DNA of 58,670 bases, taken from an uncultured Paraprevotella sp. (GTDB taxonomy: Bacteria > Bacteroidota > Bacteroidia > Bacteroidales > Bacteroidaceae). The position numbers and the translations under genes were made by a program. The notes under the pieces are model-generated. The model was not told the origin of the DNA. It did no database searches and saw only the letters and a program-made list of their open reading frames with translations. Location: positions 1 through 58,670 of the forward strand of contig CALUIV010000018.1 of the NCBI GenBank assembly GCA_944320775.1, read 5' to 3'. Below are positions 8,635 to 17,960 of the stretch, piece by piece; the first letter of the stretch is position 1, and each line of letters starts with the position of its first letter.

Positions 8635-9582
8635 ATGGATAATAGAAGTCTAGTTACCATTGCCGATCATTCGAGAGAAAAAATCATGTATCTTATTGAA
8701 ATGGCGCAAGAGTTCGAGAAACATACGAACCGCCGCCTGTTGCAGGGAAAAGTCGTGGCAACGCTTTTTTTTGAACCTTCAACACGTACGCGCCTGAGTT
8801 TCGAAACGGCGGCCAACCGTCTTGGCGCCCGTGTAATCGGTTTCACGGATCCAAAGGCGACCAGTTCGTCGAAAGGTGAAACACTCAAGGATACGATCAT
8901 TATGGTGAGCAATTATGCCGATGCCATTGTCATGCGACATTATCTTGAAGGAGCCGCGCGCTATGCCAGCGAGGTTTCGCCTGTACCTATTCTGAATGCA
9001 GGTGACGGCGCCAACCAGCACCCGTCGCAAACCATGCTCGACATCTATTCTATCTACAAAACTCAAGGCACACTGGATAACCTGAACATTTATCTTGTGG
9101 GTGACTTGAAATACGGACGTACGGTACATTCCCTGTTGATGGCTATGCGCCATTTTAATCCTACGTTCCATTTTATCGCTCCAGATGAACTGAAAATGCC
9201 CGATGTGTATAAACTCTATTGCGAAAAGCATCACATTAAATATGTGGAGCATACGGATTTCAATGCCGATACGATAGCCGGCGCTGACATTCTCTATATG
9301 ACGCGCGTACAGCGTGAGCGGTTTACGGACCTGATGGAGTATGAGCGTGTGAAGGATCAGTATCTGCTCAAACTCGATATGCTGAGCAAGGCGAAGGACA
9401 ATATGAAGATTCTTCATCCCCTGCCCCGTGTGAATGAAATCGAGTACAGCATCGACGATGATCCGCATGCTTATTATTTTGAGCAGGCTCATAACGGTCT
9501 CTTTGCTCGTCAGGCCTTGATCTGTGACGCACTGGGCATTACACTCGATCAGGTGCGGGCCGATAAAACAATTATAGATTAA
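8635..9582 (+). CDS. pyrB: Aspartate carbamoyltransferase catalytic subunit
   Basis: A 315-residue enzyme condensing carbamoyl phosphate with aspartate, the committed step of pyrimidine synthesis. The carbamoyl-phosphate motif [13 protein letters not shown] places STRT at residues 49-52; the HPSQTMLD motif is at 129-136 and HPLPRVNEI lies near residue 262, as in E. coli PyrB. The regulatory subunit gene pyrI follows 36 bases downstream, so the dodecameric allosteric enzyme is expected. Length and start (ATG after an AAAAAG stretch) are normal for Bacteroidales. Cytoplasmic. Confidence 0.97.
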   Translation: MDNRSLVTIADHSREKIMYLIEMAQEFEKHTNRRLLQGKVVATLFFEPSTRTRLSFETAANRLGARVIGFTDPKATSSSKGETLKDTIIMVSNYADAIVMRHYLEGAARYASEVSPVPILNAGDGANQHPSQTMLDIYSIYKTQGTLDNLNIYLVGDLKYGRTVHSLLMAMRHFNPTFHFIAPDELKMPDVYKLYCEKHHIKYVEHTDFNADTIAGADILYMTRVQRERFTDLMEYERVKDQYLLKLDMLSKAKDNMKILHPLPRVNEIEYSIDDDPHAYYFEQAHNGLFARQALICDALGITLDQVRADKTIID

Positions 9583-9618
9583 TGTTTATCCAGAAGATTT
9601 ATTTTTAAGACGAAAAAA

Positions 9619-10074
9619 ATGAAAAGACAAGAATTACTGGTTGCTGCTCTTGAAAACGGCACCGTCATCGATCATATCCCTTCCAATAAACTTTTTCAGG
9701 TAGTCAATCTGCTGCATCTTGAAAGTATGAGCAGTGCCATTACGATCGGTTATAACCTGAAAAGCCAGAAAATGGGTCAGAAGAGCATTATCAAGATTGC
9801 CGACAAATTCTTTTCAGACGAGGAACTGAATCAGTTGTCGGTCATTTCTCCTAATGTAACCCTTTGCACTATAAAAGATTATGAGGTCGTAGAAAAGAAA
9901 GAAGTGAAGACCCCTGATGATCTGAAGGGAATCGTGAAATGCAAGAATCCGAAGTGCATCACCAACAATGAGCCGATGAAAACGCTCTTCCATGTCATTG
10001 ACAAGCAGAAAGGCATTCTGCAGTGTCATTACTGCAATAATGAGCAGAACATCGACAACGTGACGCTCATCTGA
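9619..10074 (+). CDS. pyrI: Aspartate carbamoyltransferase regulatory subunit
   Basis: A 151-residue protein that binds nucleotide effectors in its N-terminal domain and contacts PyrB through a C-terminal zinc domain. Four zinc ligands are visible at Cys108, Cys113, Cys136 and Cys139 (CKNPKC and CHYC), matching the spacing in E. coli PyrI. It follows pyrB closely and precedes a flavin reductase-like gene by 33 bases, consistent with one operon. Length is typical. Confidence 0.97.
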   Translation: MKRQELLVAALENGTVIDHIPSNKLFQVVNLLHLESMSSAITIGYNLKSQKMGQKSIIKIADKFFSDEELNQLSVISPNVTLCTIKDYEVVEKKEVKTPDDLKGIVKCKNPKCITNNEPMKTLFHVIDKQKGILQCHYCNNEQNIDNVTLI

Positions 10075-10107
10075 TTCCATATTTAGAAAACTGCTTCACT
10101 ATTGCTC

Positions 10108-10680
10108 ATGAAACAAGACTGGAAACCCGGGACTATGGTCTATCCCCTGCCGGCCGTACTGGTCAGTTGCGGGGACAGTCCCGAGAATTATAATCTGATC
10201 ACTGTGGCCTGGACCGGTACGCTGTGTACCAATCCACCGATGTGCTACATTTCCGTACGGCCTGAACGTCATTCTTACGATTTGATTCGTAAGAATATGG
10301 AGTTTGTCATCAACTTGACTACCGAGGATCTGGCTTATGCAACGGACTGGTGCGGTGTGCGTTCAGGACGCGACTACCACAAATTTGAGGAAATGAAGCT
10401 TACACCAGGACCGGCACGCATGGTCAAGGCACCGATTGTGGAAGAATCGCCTCTTTGCATCGAGTGTCGCGTCAAGGAAATCATTTCCTTAGGGTCGCAC
10501 GACTTGTTTCTGGCTGATGTGCTCAATGTGAAAGCCGACGAGAAATATCTCGATCCTGAGACCGGAAAATGGTCGCTCGAGGCCAGCAATCCACTTGTGT
10601 ATCTGCACGGGGGATACTATAAACTGGGTGAAAAAATCGGGAAGTTTGGCTGGAGCGTCGAGAAGAAAAAGAAAATTTGA
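10108..10680 (+). CDS. Flavin reductase-like FMN-binding protein
   Basis: A 190-residue protein with the split-barrel flavin reductase-like fold. Supporting signatures are PAVLVSCG near the N-terminus, NLITVAWTGTLCTNPPMCYISVRPERHS (about residues 30-57), the EFVINL strand and the internal GRDYHKFEE...TPGPA segment typical of this family. Members bind FMN and some reduce flavins; the partner here is unknown. The ATG at 10108 is preferred over the TTG at 10102. It lies between pyrI and glyA on the same strand, 33 bases after pyrI and 41 bases before glyA, so co-transcription is likely although the functional link is not obvious. Cytoplasmic. Confidence 0.85.
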   Translation: MKQDWKPGTMVYPLPAVLVSCGDSPENYNLITVAWTGTLCTNPPMCYISVRPERHSYDLIRKNMEFVINLTTEDLAYATDWCGVRSGRDYHKFEEMKLTPGPARMVKAPIVEESPLCIECRVKEIISLGSHDLFLADVLNVKADEKYLDPETGKWSLEASNPLVYLHGGYYKLGEKIGKFGWSVEKKKKI

Positions 10681-10721
10681 ATTCCTCTACGGAACGTTTA
10701 ACCCCTTAAATACGAAAACAC

Positions 10722-12002
10722 ATGAAACGAGACAACACCGTCTTTGACCTGATTCAGGAAGAGTATCAAAGACAATGTAAGGGCATCGAACTGATTGCCT
10801 CAGAGAATTTTGTCAGCGATCAGGTGATGGAGGCCATGGGTTCCTGCCTGACCAATAAATATGCCGAGGGTTATCCCGGAAAACGTTATTACGGCGGTTG
10901 CCAGATTGTGGATAAAACGGAAAACCTGGCTATTGAACGTGTTTGCCAATTGTTCGGAGCCGAATATGCCAACGTGCAGCCACACTCCGGCGCACAGGCT
11001 AATGCCGCAGTTTTTCTGGCTTGCCTGAATGCGGGCGATACGTTTATGGGACTCAATCTGGATCATGGTGGCCATTTGTCACACGGATCTCCAGTCAATA
11101 CGTCGGGTATCCTCTATCATGCTGTCGGTTATAATTTGAATCGAGAGACAGGCCGTGTGGATTACGATGAAATGGAGCGTCTGGCTCAAGAACATCGTCC
11201 GAAGCTGATTGTCGGTGGCGGTTCGGCCTACAGCCGCGAATGGGATTATGCCCGCATGCGGGCGATTGCCGATAGCGTGGGTGCCATCCTGATGATCGAC
11301 ATGGCCCACCCTGCCGGACTGATTGCGGCCGGTTTGCTTGACAATCCGGTGAAGTATGCGCATATTGTTACTTCGACCACACACAAGACGTTGCGCGGTC
11401 CGCGTGGCGGTATTATCCTGATGGGTAAGGATTTTGAGAATCCGTGGGGCCTGAAGACTCCGAAGGGCGAAGTGAAGATGATGAGCCAGTTGCTCAACAG
11501 TGCCGTCTTCCCTGGTATTCAGGGCGGTCCGCTGGAACATGTCATCGCGGCCAAAGCTGTGGCTTTCGGCGAGGCTTTGCAGCCCGAGTTCAAAGAGTGG
11601 GCGGCACAGGTGCAGAAGAATGCCCGTGTGCTGGCCGACGAGCTGATGAAGCGCGGATTCACGATTGTCAGCGGCGGTACGGACAACCACTCCATGCTGG
11701 TCGACCTGCGCTCAAAATATCCGGATCTGACCGGAAAGGTAGCCGAAAAGGCATTGGTGGCCGCCGACATCACGGTCAACAAGAACATGGTGCCTTTCGA
11801 CACACGCAGTGCTTTCCAGACATCAGGAATCCGTCTGGGTACGCCGGCCATTACGACACGTGGCGCGAAGGAAGACCTGATGGTGCTCATTGCTGAGCTG
11901 ATCGAACGCGTGCTCAATGACCCCGAAAACGAGGAGGTGATTGCAGCAGTTCGTCGTGAGGTGAACGAGACCATGGCGGCTTATCCGCTTTTTGCGTATT
12001 AG
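10722..12002 (+). CDS. glyA: Serine hydroxymethyltransferase
   Basis: A 426-residue PLP enzyme interconverting serine and glycine with tetrahydrofolate, feeding one-carbon units to purine and thymidylate synthesis. The PLP-lysine motif [15 protein letters not shown] places the Schiff-base lysine at residue 222. The substrate-side segment [12 protein letters not shown] (about 57-68) and the PLP-ring Asp193 in [10 protein letters not shown] are present. Length is normal. It ends the pyrBI cluster and is followed by a long imperfect terminator hairpin before the tRNA gene. Confidence 0.97.
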   Translation: MKRDNTVFDLIQEEYQRQCKGIELIASENFVSDQVMEAMGSCLTNKYAEGYPGKRYYGGCQIVDKTENLAIERVCQLFGAEYANVQPHSGAQANAAVFLACLNAGDTFMGLNLDHGGHLSHGSPVNTSGILYHAVGYNLNRETGRVDYDEMERLAQEHRPKLIVGGGSAYSREWDYARMRAIADSVGAILMIDMAHPAGLIAAGLLDNPVKYAHIVTSTTHKTLRGPRGGIILMGKDFENPWGLKTPKGEVKMMSQLLNSAVFPGIQGGPLEHVIAAKAVAFGEALQPEFKEWAAQVQKNARVLADELMKRGFTIVSGGTDNHSMLVDLRSKYPDLTGKVAEKALVAADITVNKNMVPFDTRSAFQTSGIRLGTPAITTRGAKEDLMVLIAELIERVLNDPENEEVIAAVRREVNETMAAYPLFAY

Positions 12003-12074
12003 AAAATCGCGATTCAGGCTGATTCTTTCGGGATTCTCCGATGTTTCCCGATGCAGAAGCAGACCTTGATATAG

Positions 12075-12140
12075 AAAATCTCCGGTATTTTCATGTTGGG
12101 CTGTATCGATACCCCACAGGTGAATATCGGGGATTTTTTT
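12075..12140 (+). terminator. Probable terminator of glyA
   Basis: AAAATCTCCG (12075-12084) pairs with CGGGGATTTT (12128-12137, G-T pair allowed), with a second nested hairpin inside and a T run directly after. The long loop makes the call moderate. Confidence 0.5.
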
Positions 12141-12165
12141 GTTTTTTCGATAAAAAAACGGCATT

Positions 12166-12199
12166 TTTGGTTCTTGAACGAGTTTTTTTCGTATCTTTG
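12166..12199 (+). promoter_or_regulatory. Promoter of the tRNA-Ala gene
   Basis: TTTG at 12166-12169 and TATCTTTG at 12192-12199 match the Bacteroidetes -33 and -7 boxes with 22 bases between them. The tRNA starts 55 bases after the -7 box. Confidence 0.5.
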
Positions 12200-12253
12200 C
12201 AACGTTCAAAGTATTAATCAGACTTCAAGAACATCGAAGTTTCGTGAATCACT

Positions 12254-12327
12254 GGGGCATTAGCTCATCTGGCTAGAGCGTTTGACTGGCAGTCAAGAGG
12301 TGGCGAGTTCGAGTCTCGCATGCTCCA
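12254..12327 (+). tRNA. tRNA-Ala (anticodon GGC)
   Basis: The 74-base gene folds as a full cloverleaf. The acceptor stem GGGGCAT pairs with ATGCTCC and contains the G3:U70 wobble that identifies alanine tRNAs. The D stem is GCTC/GAGC, the anticodon stem TTTGA/TCAAG carries loop CTGGCAG with anticodon GGC, and the T stem GCGAG/CTCGC encloses TTCGAGT. The discriminator is A and the 3' CCA is not encoded. Confidence 0.95.
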
Positions 12328-12339
12328 CAAAATGAAAAA

Positions 12340-12378
12340 AGAACTGCAGGGGATTGTAATCCTGTAGTTCTTTTTTTC
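12340..12378 (+). terminator. Terminator of the tRNA gene
   Basis: AGAACTGCAGG (12340-12350) pairs with CCTGTAGTTCT (12361-12371), followed by a run of seven T. Confidence 0.85.
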
Positions 12379-12582
12379 TTTTTCGCATGCTTCTTTTCCC
12401 TTAGCAATAAAACATTGTTTTTTAATCTCTTAAATATAGTTTTTCGCGTCAGGAAACGTATTTTTCATTGCTCCGCATCATGTTGGTCGGCTGAGCGTTC
12501 GTATTCGTTTTTTCTGCTTGTGGTTCGGCCGATGGAAAAACATGTTTTAGATGTGCTGCAGTTGGCCGAAACTGTATGATAG

Positions 12583-12786
12583 CGTGACAGCGTGACAATT
12601 GTGACAAATGACAAATCCTCTATTCGGCCTGTTGTAAGAGAGAGATAAGTAATATATGTATATATTATTATATATATAATATATATTATATAATATTTAT
12701 TAAATAAATTAATAATATTTTCTTTTCCACTTTCTTGGGCATTACTGATGATTTAATTGTCATTTGTCACAATTGTCACGTCACGC
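12583..12786. repeat. MITE-like element with long inverted ends and an AT-rich core
   Basis: The stretch 12381-12799 holds no gene. Within it, 12591-12613 and 12758-12780 form a perfect 23-base inverted repeat (CGTGACAATTGTGACAAATG plus ACA). The arms continue outward to GCGTGAC on both sides with a one-sided small gap. Each arm also contains short internal TGACA repeats. The core holds about 65 bases of nearly pure A/T (12656-12720). No open reading frame of note is inside and no clear target-site duplication is visible. It could be a miniature transposable element, a repetitive extragenic palindrome, or a large regulatory hairpin. Confidence 0.6.
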
Positions 12787-12799
12787 ATCTGATTAGATT

Positions 12800-15139
12800 T
12801 TATTCGAGCACGAGTTCGTCGACGAAGATGAATGCCGGCGAACCGGCTCCCCCATGCCATTCGGGCAATGTGTCGCTCTTGATGAGCACTTCCACATAGC
12901 GGGCTTTCTGTTTACCCAGCTCAAACTCGTATGGATGCAGGCCGTCTTTGTCGGTTTGTGCCAGACTGGGGATGTCTTCAGTAAAAATCTCCTTGAAATT
13001 CTTGCCGTCGTCCGAGATACGGACACGAACGCCTCTCGGCCCCATAATCCAGTCGCCTTTGACAACATTGGCGCAGAACGACAGCTTTTCGAATTCCGTA
13101 GCCTCCTGCAAGTCGATTACGGCTTCAAGGTCGTTGCCCTGAAAGCCCAGCCAGCGTCCGGTCTTATAATTCTCAGAGCCGCGCAGTCCGTCTGCCAATA
13201 CAGCTGCTCCATTGAACGTATATCCTCCATGTGGATTTTGTTTCAGTACGATGGGTTTCATGGCCGATTTACTGAAGCTCACCTTTTCCGTGAATATTCG
13301 GCTACGTGCACCGCTCGGACGGATAACGACAGCCTTGATTTCTGCATCGTTCTTGATTTGTACGGGCTGCAGAGAGTCGTAACGGGCGCTCTTTTCGGTC
13401 GGCTCTGTGCCATCGGTTGTATAGTAGATGTCGCCTCGTCCGAGAGCCTTGAATTTTACGACAAGCGCTCCTGCTTCCGGATCGGGTTCGAGGGTGGCAT
13501 GAATGTCGAGCAGATGTTTGGCATAATTATATCCCAGCACGTCGTAGTGTTCCATTGTACGGGTGACGCGTTGCAGGAAGTCGGCATAATTCTTCTTTTC
13601 CGGAGCGGTCCACTGCACTTCGGCAAGCGCTGCCATACGCGGCATAACCATATATTCTACCTGTTTGAAATCGGGTATGTATTCTGTCCAAAGGTTAGCC
13701 TGCGCACCGATTACATAATGCTTGTTTTCTTCGGGAATACCGGCTGTCGGTTCGAGCGAATAGACGCGCTCAACAGGGACATATCCACCGATGGCCATCG
13801 GTTCGTTTTCGGTGTCAGTTGACTGATAGTAGTCAAAATAGACGTAACTGTTTGGTGTCATGATGACGTTATGCTTTTGTTTGGCTGCCTCAATGCCGCC
13901 GCCCATGCCACGCCAGCTCATGACCGTAGCATTCGGAGCCAGTCCGCCTTCGAGAATTTCATCCCAACCGATGATATGGCGACCAAGACTTTCAACATGG
14001 CGCTCCATGCGTGAAATGACGTAACTTTGCAGATATTCTTCCGCACTGTGTTTGTCGTCGCCTTTGATTTTTTCATTGCGGATTCTGGCCTGACATTTCG
14101 GACAGTCTTTCCAGCGGGTCTTTGGACATTCGTCGCCACCCACGTGAATATATTCAGAGGGGAACAGTTCGATGACTTCGGTCAGCACGTCTTCAAGGAA
14201 AGTCATGGCCTGATCATTTCCGGCACAAATCACATTGTCGGATATACCCCACTGTGTCCATACTTTGTACGGTCCGCCTGTACAGCCCAGTTCAGGGTAA
14301 GCGGCCAAAGCTGCTTGCTGGTGGCCCGGCAGGTCAATTTCAGGAATGATCGTCACGTAACGTTCGGCGGCATAGGCTACGATATCCTTGATCTGCTCCT
14401 GAGTGTAATAACCTCCATATGGCTTTCCATCGTATTTTCCGGAATTATGTCCGATGACAGTTTCTTCACGCTGGCTGCCGATTTCGGTCAGTTTCGGATA
14501 TTTTTTAATTTCCAGACGCCATCCCTGATCGTCGCTCAGATGCCAGTGCAGGCGGTTGATATTGTGCAGAGCCAGGATGTCGATATAACGTTTTACTTCA
14601 TCGGGAGTAAAGAAATGGCGGCTTACGTCGAGCATCATACCACGGTAGCCGAATCGTGGAGCGTCTTCGATAGTTACTGCAGGAAGAACGACTTCGGCTG
14701 CATGTGCGTCGGCCGGTATCGCTTTTCGCAGAGTCTGGATACCATAGAAGACTCCGGCTTCCGACTTTCCGGCAATGCGGATGTTATCAGCAACAATCAG
14801 GTTGTAGGCTTCTTCGGATTCTGATGAGATTGTTTTGTCTACTTCCAGAAGAATACCGCCTGCAGCAGGTGCCTCGTCGGTGATTTCCAGTTTATACCCT
14901 GTGAGTTCTTCTACGTATTGCGCCAGAAACTCTGCGTTGCGCTTCATCTGGGCATTGTCCTTGGGATAGTAAATCCGTGTGGCCTTGTTCAAAACGAAGG
15001 GAGCAGCGTCTTGCTGGCACTCCATCTTGTTAGGTAAAGGAACTACTGCATAATCAGCTTCGACCGGAGTACGTCCGTTACATGCTACCAGACAGGCTGC
15101 CAAGGTAACAGGTGCGAAAATTTTAATGATTGATTTCAT
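12800..15139 (-). CDS. GH20 beta-N-acetylhexosaminidase, lipoprotein
   Basis: A 779-residue enzyme that removes terminal beta-GlcNAc or GalNAc from host or dietary glycans. The start at 15139 gives MKSIIKIFAPVTLAACLVAC, a lipoprotein signal with lipobox LVAC and Cys20; the longer frame upstream has no signal and is rejected. A GH20b-like N-terminal domain (about 30-155) precedes the catalytic barrel (about 160-510). The catalytic pair is Asp336-Glu337 in HVGGDECPK. C-terminal domains resemble a chitobiase-type tail (FYTTDG-like YYTTDGTEPT near 590) and a discoidin-like carbohydrate-binding region ending in EVLIKSDTLPEW. It is probably periplasmic or surface anchored. A well-formed promoter lies just upstream. 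Confidence 0.92.
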   Translation of the reverse strand: MKSIIKIFAPVTLAACLVACNGRTPVEADYAVVPLPNKMECQQDAAPFVLNKATRIYYPKDNAQMKRNAEFLAQYVEELTGYKLEITDEAPAAGGILLEVDKTISSESEEAYNLIVADNIRIAGKSEAGVFYGIQTLRKAIPADAHAAEVVLPAVTIEDAPRFGYRGMMLDVSRHFFTPDEVKRYIDILALHNINRLHWHLSDDQGWRLEIKKYPKLTEIGSQREETVIGHNSGKYDGKPYGGYYTQEQIKDIVAYAAERYVTIIPEIDLPGHQQAALAAYPELGCTGGPYKVWTQWGISDNVICAGNDQAMTFLEDVLTEVIELFPSEYIHVGGDECPKTRWKDCPKCQARIRNEKIKGDDKHSAEEYLQSYVISRMERHVESLGRHIIGWDEILEGGLAPNATVMSWRGMGGGIEAAKQKHNVIMTPNSYVYFDYYQSTDTENEPMAIGGYVPVERVYSLEPTAGIPEENKHYVIGAQANLWTEYIPDFKQVEYMVMPRMAALAEVQWTAPEKKNYADFLQRVTRTMEHYDVLGYNYAKHLLDIHATLEPDPEAGALVVKFKALGRGDIYYTTDGTEPTEKSARYDSLQPVQIKNDAEIKAVVIRPSGARSRIFTEKVSFSKSAMKPIVLKQNPHGGYTFNGAAVLADGLRGSENYKTGRWLGFQGNDLEAVIDLQEATEFEKLSFCANVVKGDWIMGPRGVRVRISDDGKNFKEIFTEDIPSLAQTDKDGLHPYEFELGKQKARYVEVLIKSDTLPEWHGGAGSPAFIFVDELVLE

Positions 15140-15217
15140 GGTATTTGTTAATAATATTAGATTAATGACAGCGTCATCTTGCCAGATTTTCTTTGGAAGA
15201 TGTTGCTGTATGCAGGG

Positions 15218-15249
15218 CAAACTTACTGTTTTTCTGCTTCATTTGCAAA
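15218..15249 (-). promoter_or_regulatory. Promoter of the GH20 lipoprotein gene
   Basis: On the minus strand TTTG (15249-15246), a 20-base spacer, then TAAGTTTG (15225-15218) fit the Bacteroidetes consensus exactly. It is divergent from, and overlaps the region of, the cysQ promoter. Confidence 0.65.
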
Positions 15250-15256
15250 TTTTTCC

Positions 15257-15264
15257 TATCTTTG
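15257..15264 (+). promoter_or_regulatory. -7 promoter box for cysQ
   Basis: TATCTTTG matches TAnnTTTG, 31 bases before the cysQ ATG. The -33 region (TTTC near 15231) is degenerate. Confidence 0.45.
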
Positions 15265-15294
15265 CCTGTCATATACTTTAAATATTGCTGAATA

Positions 15295-16107
15295 ATGGAT
15301 AGAAAAGCTTTGCTTGATTGTGCTGTACGTGCAGCACTTCATGCTGGAAAAGACATTTTGGATGTATATCAGGATCCGGATTCTGATTTTGGTATAGAAA
15401 GAAAAGCAGATAATTCTCCGCTTACCATTGCCGATAAACGGGCGCACAAACGGATCGTTTCTTATTTATCGGCGACCCCCTACCCAATCTTGAGTGAAGA
15501 AGGAAGTCATACGGATTATACGGAACGCAGCAGCTGGCCTGTGCTTTGGATTGTGGATCCGCTTGACGGAACCAAGGAGTTTATCAAACGGAATGGTGAG
15601 TTCACGGTCAATATTGCTTTGGTGGAGCATGGGGTACCTGTCATGGGGGTGATTTATGTTCCGGTTAAGGCTACACTGTATGTTGGAGACGATACGCTTG
15701 GAGCCTATAAAATGACGGATATAGGCTTAGACCGGCTGGATCTGTCGGTTGAAGAGATTTTATTGAACGGACAGAAACTTCCTCTCGCCCACCCCGACAA
15801 AACACATTTTGTTGTTGTTGCTTCACGTTCACACCTGACACCTGAAACCCAGACTTATATAGAAGAAATGGAACGCCTTCACCAGCATGTTGAGACTCGT
15901 TCGAGCGGTAGTTCCATCAAAATCTGTCTGGTGGCCGAAGGAACAGCTGATGTCTATCCGCGGTTTGCACCGACCATGGAATGGGATACGGCTGCAGGAC
16001 ATGCCGTTGTACGGGCTGCCGGAAAAAATATATGGCATACAGATTGCGATGAACCATTGGTGTACAATAAGGCCGACCTGCTTAATCCGTGGTTTATCGT
16101 GCGCTGA
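15295..16107 (+). CDS. cysQ: 3'(2'),5'-bisphosphate nucleotidase
   Basis: A 270-residue member of the inositol monophosphatase superfamily that hydrolyses PAP to AMP, clearing a by-product of sulfate activation and sulfotransfer. Metal-binding motifs are present: LSEEG (residues 66-70), DPLDGTKEF (88-96) and WDTAAGHAV near residue 229. The DGTKEF form rather than DGTxNF is typical of CysQ. The gene stands alone between a divergent GH20 gene and a convergent DUF3127 gene, ending at a strong hairpin. Cytoplasmic, metal dependent. Confidence 0.92.
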   Translation: MDRKALLDCAVRAALHAGKDILDVYQDPDSDFGIERKADNSPLTIADKRAHKRIVSYLSATPYPILSEEGSHTDYTERSSWPVLWIVDPLDGTKEFIKRNGEFTVNIALVEHGVPVMGVIYVPVKATLYVGDDTLGAYKMTDIGLDRLDLSVEEILLNGQKLPLAHPDKTHFVVVASRSHLTPETQTYIEEMERLHQHVETRSSGSSIKICLVAEGTADVYPRFAPTMEWDTAAGHAVVRAAGKNIWHTDCDEPLVYNKADLLNPWFIVR

Positions 16108-16167
16108 TCTTAGATTAGATAAAAACGTGAACAAATAAGCGTAGTCTATTGTTATACAACTTATTAA

Positions 16168-16204
16168 AAATAAAGGCCTGTGCTTGTTAGCGCAGACCTT
16201 TATT
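16168..16204. terminator. Bidirectional terminator
   Basis: AATAAAGGCCTGTGC pairs with GCGCAGACCTTTATT across a TTGTTA loop, between convergent genes. A/T runs on both sides suit either direction. Confidence 0.75.
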
Positions 16205-16232
16205 CATTTTTATTGTTTGCCGGATAGATCGA

Positions 16233-16616
16233 TTAGAACGGCAGATCGTCCTTGGGATCGCTACCTGCAGAAAAATCTACTGGTGCAGCCGGAGCAATAT
16301 CAGCAGGCTGGAATGGAGGGATAGCTTCACCCATCGGAGCTGCTACTTGCCGTTCTACTTTCCATGCGCGGATACTGTTGTACCAGCGTCCTTGATATTC
16401 ACGCGCGTCTACATCGAAAGAAACGGTGAGCACTTCGCCGATCTGAATATTGAATTGTGCGATTTTATCCGCACCGAACACGTCAAAACACATCTTGCGA
16501 GGATATTGTTCCTGAGTTTCCAATACATATTCCTGAACCTTCCATTCAGCTCCCGTACGTTGGGAAATACCTCCTCTTTCGGGAAGCACTGCAATGATTT
16601 TTCCTGTAATTTCCAT
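16233..16616 (-). CDS. DUF3127 protein, SSB-like OB-fold
   Basis: A 127-residue protein of the DUF3127 family, common in Bacteroidetes. The body (about residues 1-90) begins MEITGKIIAVLPERGG and contains FNIQIGEVLTVSFDVDAREYQGRWY, a pattern consistent with an OB fold. A disordered Pro/Ala linker follows, and the protein ends in DPKDDLPF, which resembles the acidic C-terminal tip that single-stranded DNA-binding proteins use to recruit partners. A single-stranded nucleic acid-binding role is therefore inferred, not shown. It lies upstream of and divergent from dnaN, which fits a DNA-metabolism context. Confidence 0.8.
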   Translation of the reverse strand: MEITGKIIAVLPERGGISQRTGAEWKVQEYVLETQEQYPRKMCFDVFGADKIAQFNIQIGEVLTVSFDVDAREYQGRWYNSIRAWKVERQVAAPMGEAIPPFQPADIAPAAPVDFSAGSDPKDDLPF

Positions 16617-16640
16617 AAGTTAAATTGATAAATCTTTTTG

Positions 16641-16673
16641 CGAAGTTACGATTTTCATCTTGGTTTTACCAAA
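16641..16673 (-). promoter_or_regulatory. Promoter of the DUF3127 gene
   Basis: Minus-strand TTTG (16673-16670), 21 bases, then TAACTTCG (16648-16641), one base off TAnnTTTG. Confidence 0.5.
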
Positions 16674-16765
16674 TTTTTTTTCGATAATTTTTTCTCCACT
16701 TCCATTTCAGTCTAAATTCCTGTAAAAACAAGGAGGTCAGATTTTACTATATCAACTATAATGCG

Positions 16766-16773
16766 TACCTTTG
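16766..16773 (+). promoter_or_regulatory. -7 promoter box for dnaN
   Basis: TACCTTTG lies 30 bases before the dnaN ATG. Because it overlaps the upstream in-frame ATG at 16761, it supports the start at 16803. Confidence 0.5.
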
Positions 16774-16802
16774 TAAAGACAATAAATTTAAAAAAGCATT
16801 AT

Positions 16803-17927
16803 ATGAAATTTGTAGTATCAAGCACTGCGTTACTGAACCGTTTGCAGACGGCTAGCCGGGTAATCAATTCAAAAAATTCGTTACCTATTCTGGACTGTTT
16901 CCTTTTTGAACTTGAAAATAATATATTGACGATCATAGCGTCTGACAACGAAAACCGTTTGCTGACAAGACTCGAAGTGGTAGAAAGCGATTCAAACGCT
17001 TGCTTCTGTATCAATGCCAAAACGATTCAGGATTCAATGAAGGAAATTTCGGAGCAGCCGATGATGTTTGAAATTGATTTGCAGACTATGGAAATCAAGG
17101 GTACATACCAGAATGGTACTTTCAGCATTATGGGACAAAGTGCAGATAATTTTCCACAACCGAATCCGACGAATTGTGAGCGCATTACATTGGAAATTCC
17201 AGCCGAAACGCTTTGTGCCGGAATTAATCGTTGTCTGTTTGCCAGTGCTGATGATGAATTGCGTCCGGTGATGAATGGTATTTATTTCGACATTACGACG
17301 GAGAACATTACTTTTGTTGCTTCGGATGGACATAAGTTGGTTCGCAATAAGGCACTGAATGTAAAAGGGCCGGAGAAGAGTGCTTTTATCTTGCCTAAGA
17401 AACCGGCAAATATTCTGAAAAATATTCTTCCTAAGGAGAGTGATGATGTGAAGATCAGCTTTACTTCGAAGAATGCCACTATGACCATGTCTAATTTTGA
17501 ATTGACCTGTCGTCTGATCGAAGGTCGTTTCCCGAATTATAATTCGGTCATACCGACAAACAATCCGAATCGGGTTATCGTTGACCGCCTGATGTTCCTC
17601 AGTGCGTTAAGACGTGTTCTCGTATTTTCCAACCAAAGCAGCGCTTTGATCAAGCTTCATCTGGAAGATAATCTGTTAGTGATTTCAGGACAGGATTATG
17701 ATTTCTCTACTTCTGCAGAAGAACGTATTCCTTGTTCTTATGACGGTCCGATGTTCAACATCGGTTTCAAAGGTACATTCCTGACCGATATTCTGAATAA
17801 TCTGACCTCAACTGAAGTTATTATCGAACTGGCAGATCCAAGCCGTGCCGGTGTTATTATTCCGGCTGAACAGGACGAAAATGAAGATACGCTCATGTTG
17901 CTGATGCCTATGATGCTGAATGATTAA
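16803..17927 (+). CDS. dnaN: DNA polymerase III beta sliding clamp
   Basis: A 374-residue sliding clamp that tethers DNA polymerase III. The start at 16803 gives MKFVVSSTALLNRLQTASRV, the usual Bacteroidales N-terminus; the upstream ATG at 16761 falls in the promoter. Three clamp domains can be followed, with conserved features such as NSLPILDCFLFEL in domain I, FVASDGHKLVRN in domain II and the C-terminal LMPMMLND in place of the classical MPMRL end. Length is exactly typical. dnaN is not beside dnaA here; it heads a run with an exonuclease, coaBC, DUF4835 and recN. Confidence 0.97.
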   Translation: MKFVVSSTALLNRLQTASRVINSKNSLPILDCFLFELENNILTIIASDNENRLLTRLEVVESDSNACFCINAKTIQDSMKEISEQPMMFEIDLQTMEIKGTYQNGTFSIMGQSADNFPQPNPTNCERITLEIPAETLCAGINRCLFASADDELRPVMNGIYFDITTENITFVASDGHKLVRNKALNVKGPEKSAFILPKKPANILKNILPKESDDVKISFTSKNATMTMSNFELTCRLIEGRFPNYNSVIPTNNPNRVIVDRLMFLSALRRVLVFSNQSSALIKLHLEDNLLVISGQDYDFSTSAEERIPCSYDGPMFNIGFKGTFLTDILNNLTSTEVIIELADPSRAGVIIPAEQDENEDTLMLLMPMMLND

Positions 17928-17960
17928 TCTTGTGCGGGCAGTACATTTAGAATAGAACCA

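Noticed and set aside
12656-12720. AT-rich stretch considered as a replication origin
   Set aside because: There are no DnaA-box clusters, iterons or dnaA gene; it lies inside a compact inverted-repeat element.
14027-14824. 265-codon plus-strand frame
   Set aside because: It is opposite to the GH20 catalytic domain, whose motifs are intact.
16803-17927. dnaN considered as a marker of the chromosomal origin
   Set aside because: There is no dnaA or origin-like sequence nearby; in Bacteroidales dnaN is not necessarily beside dnaA.
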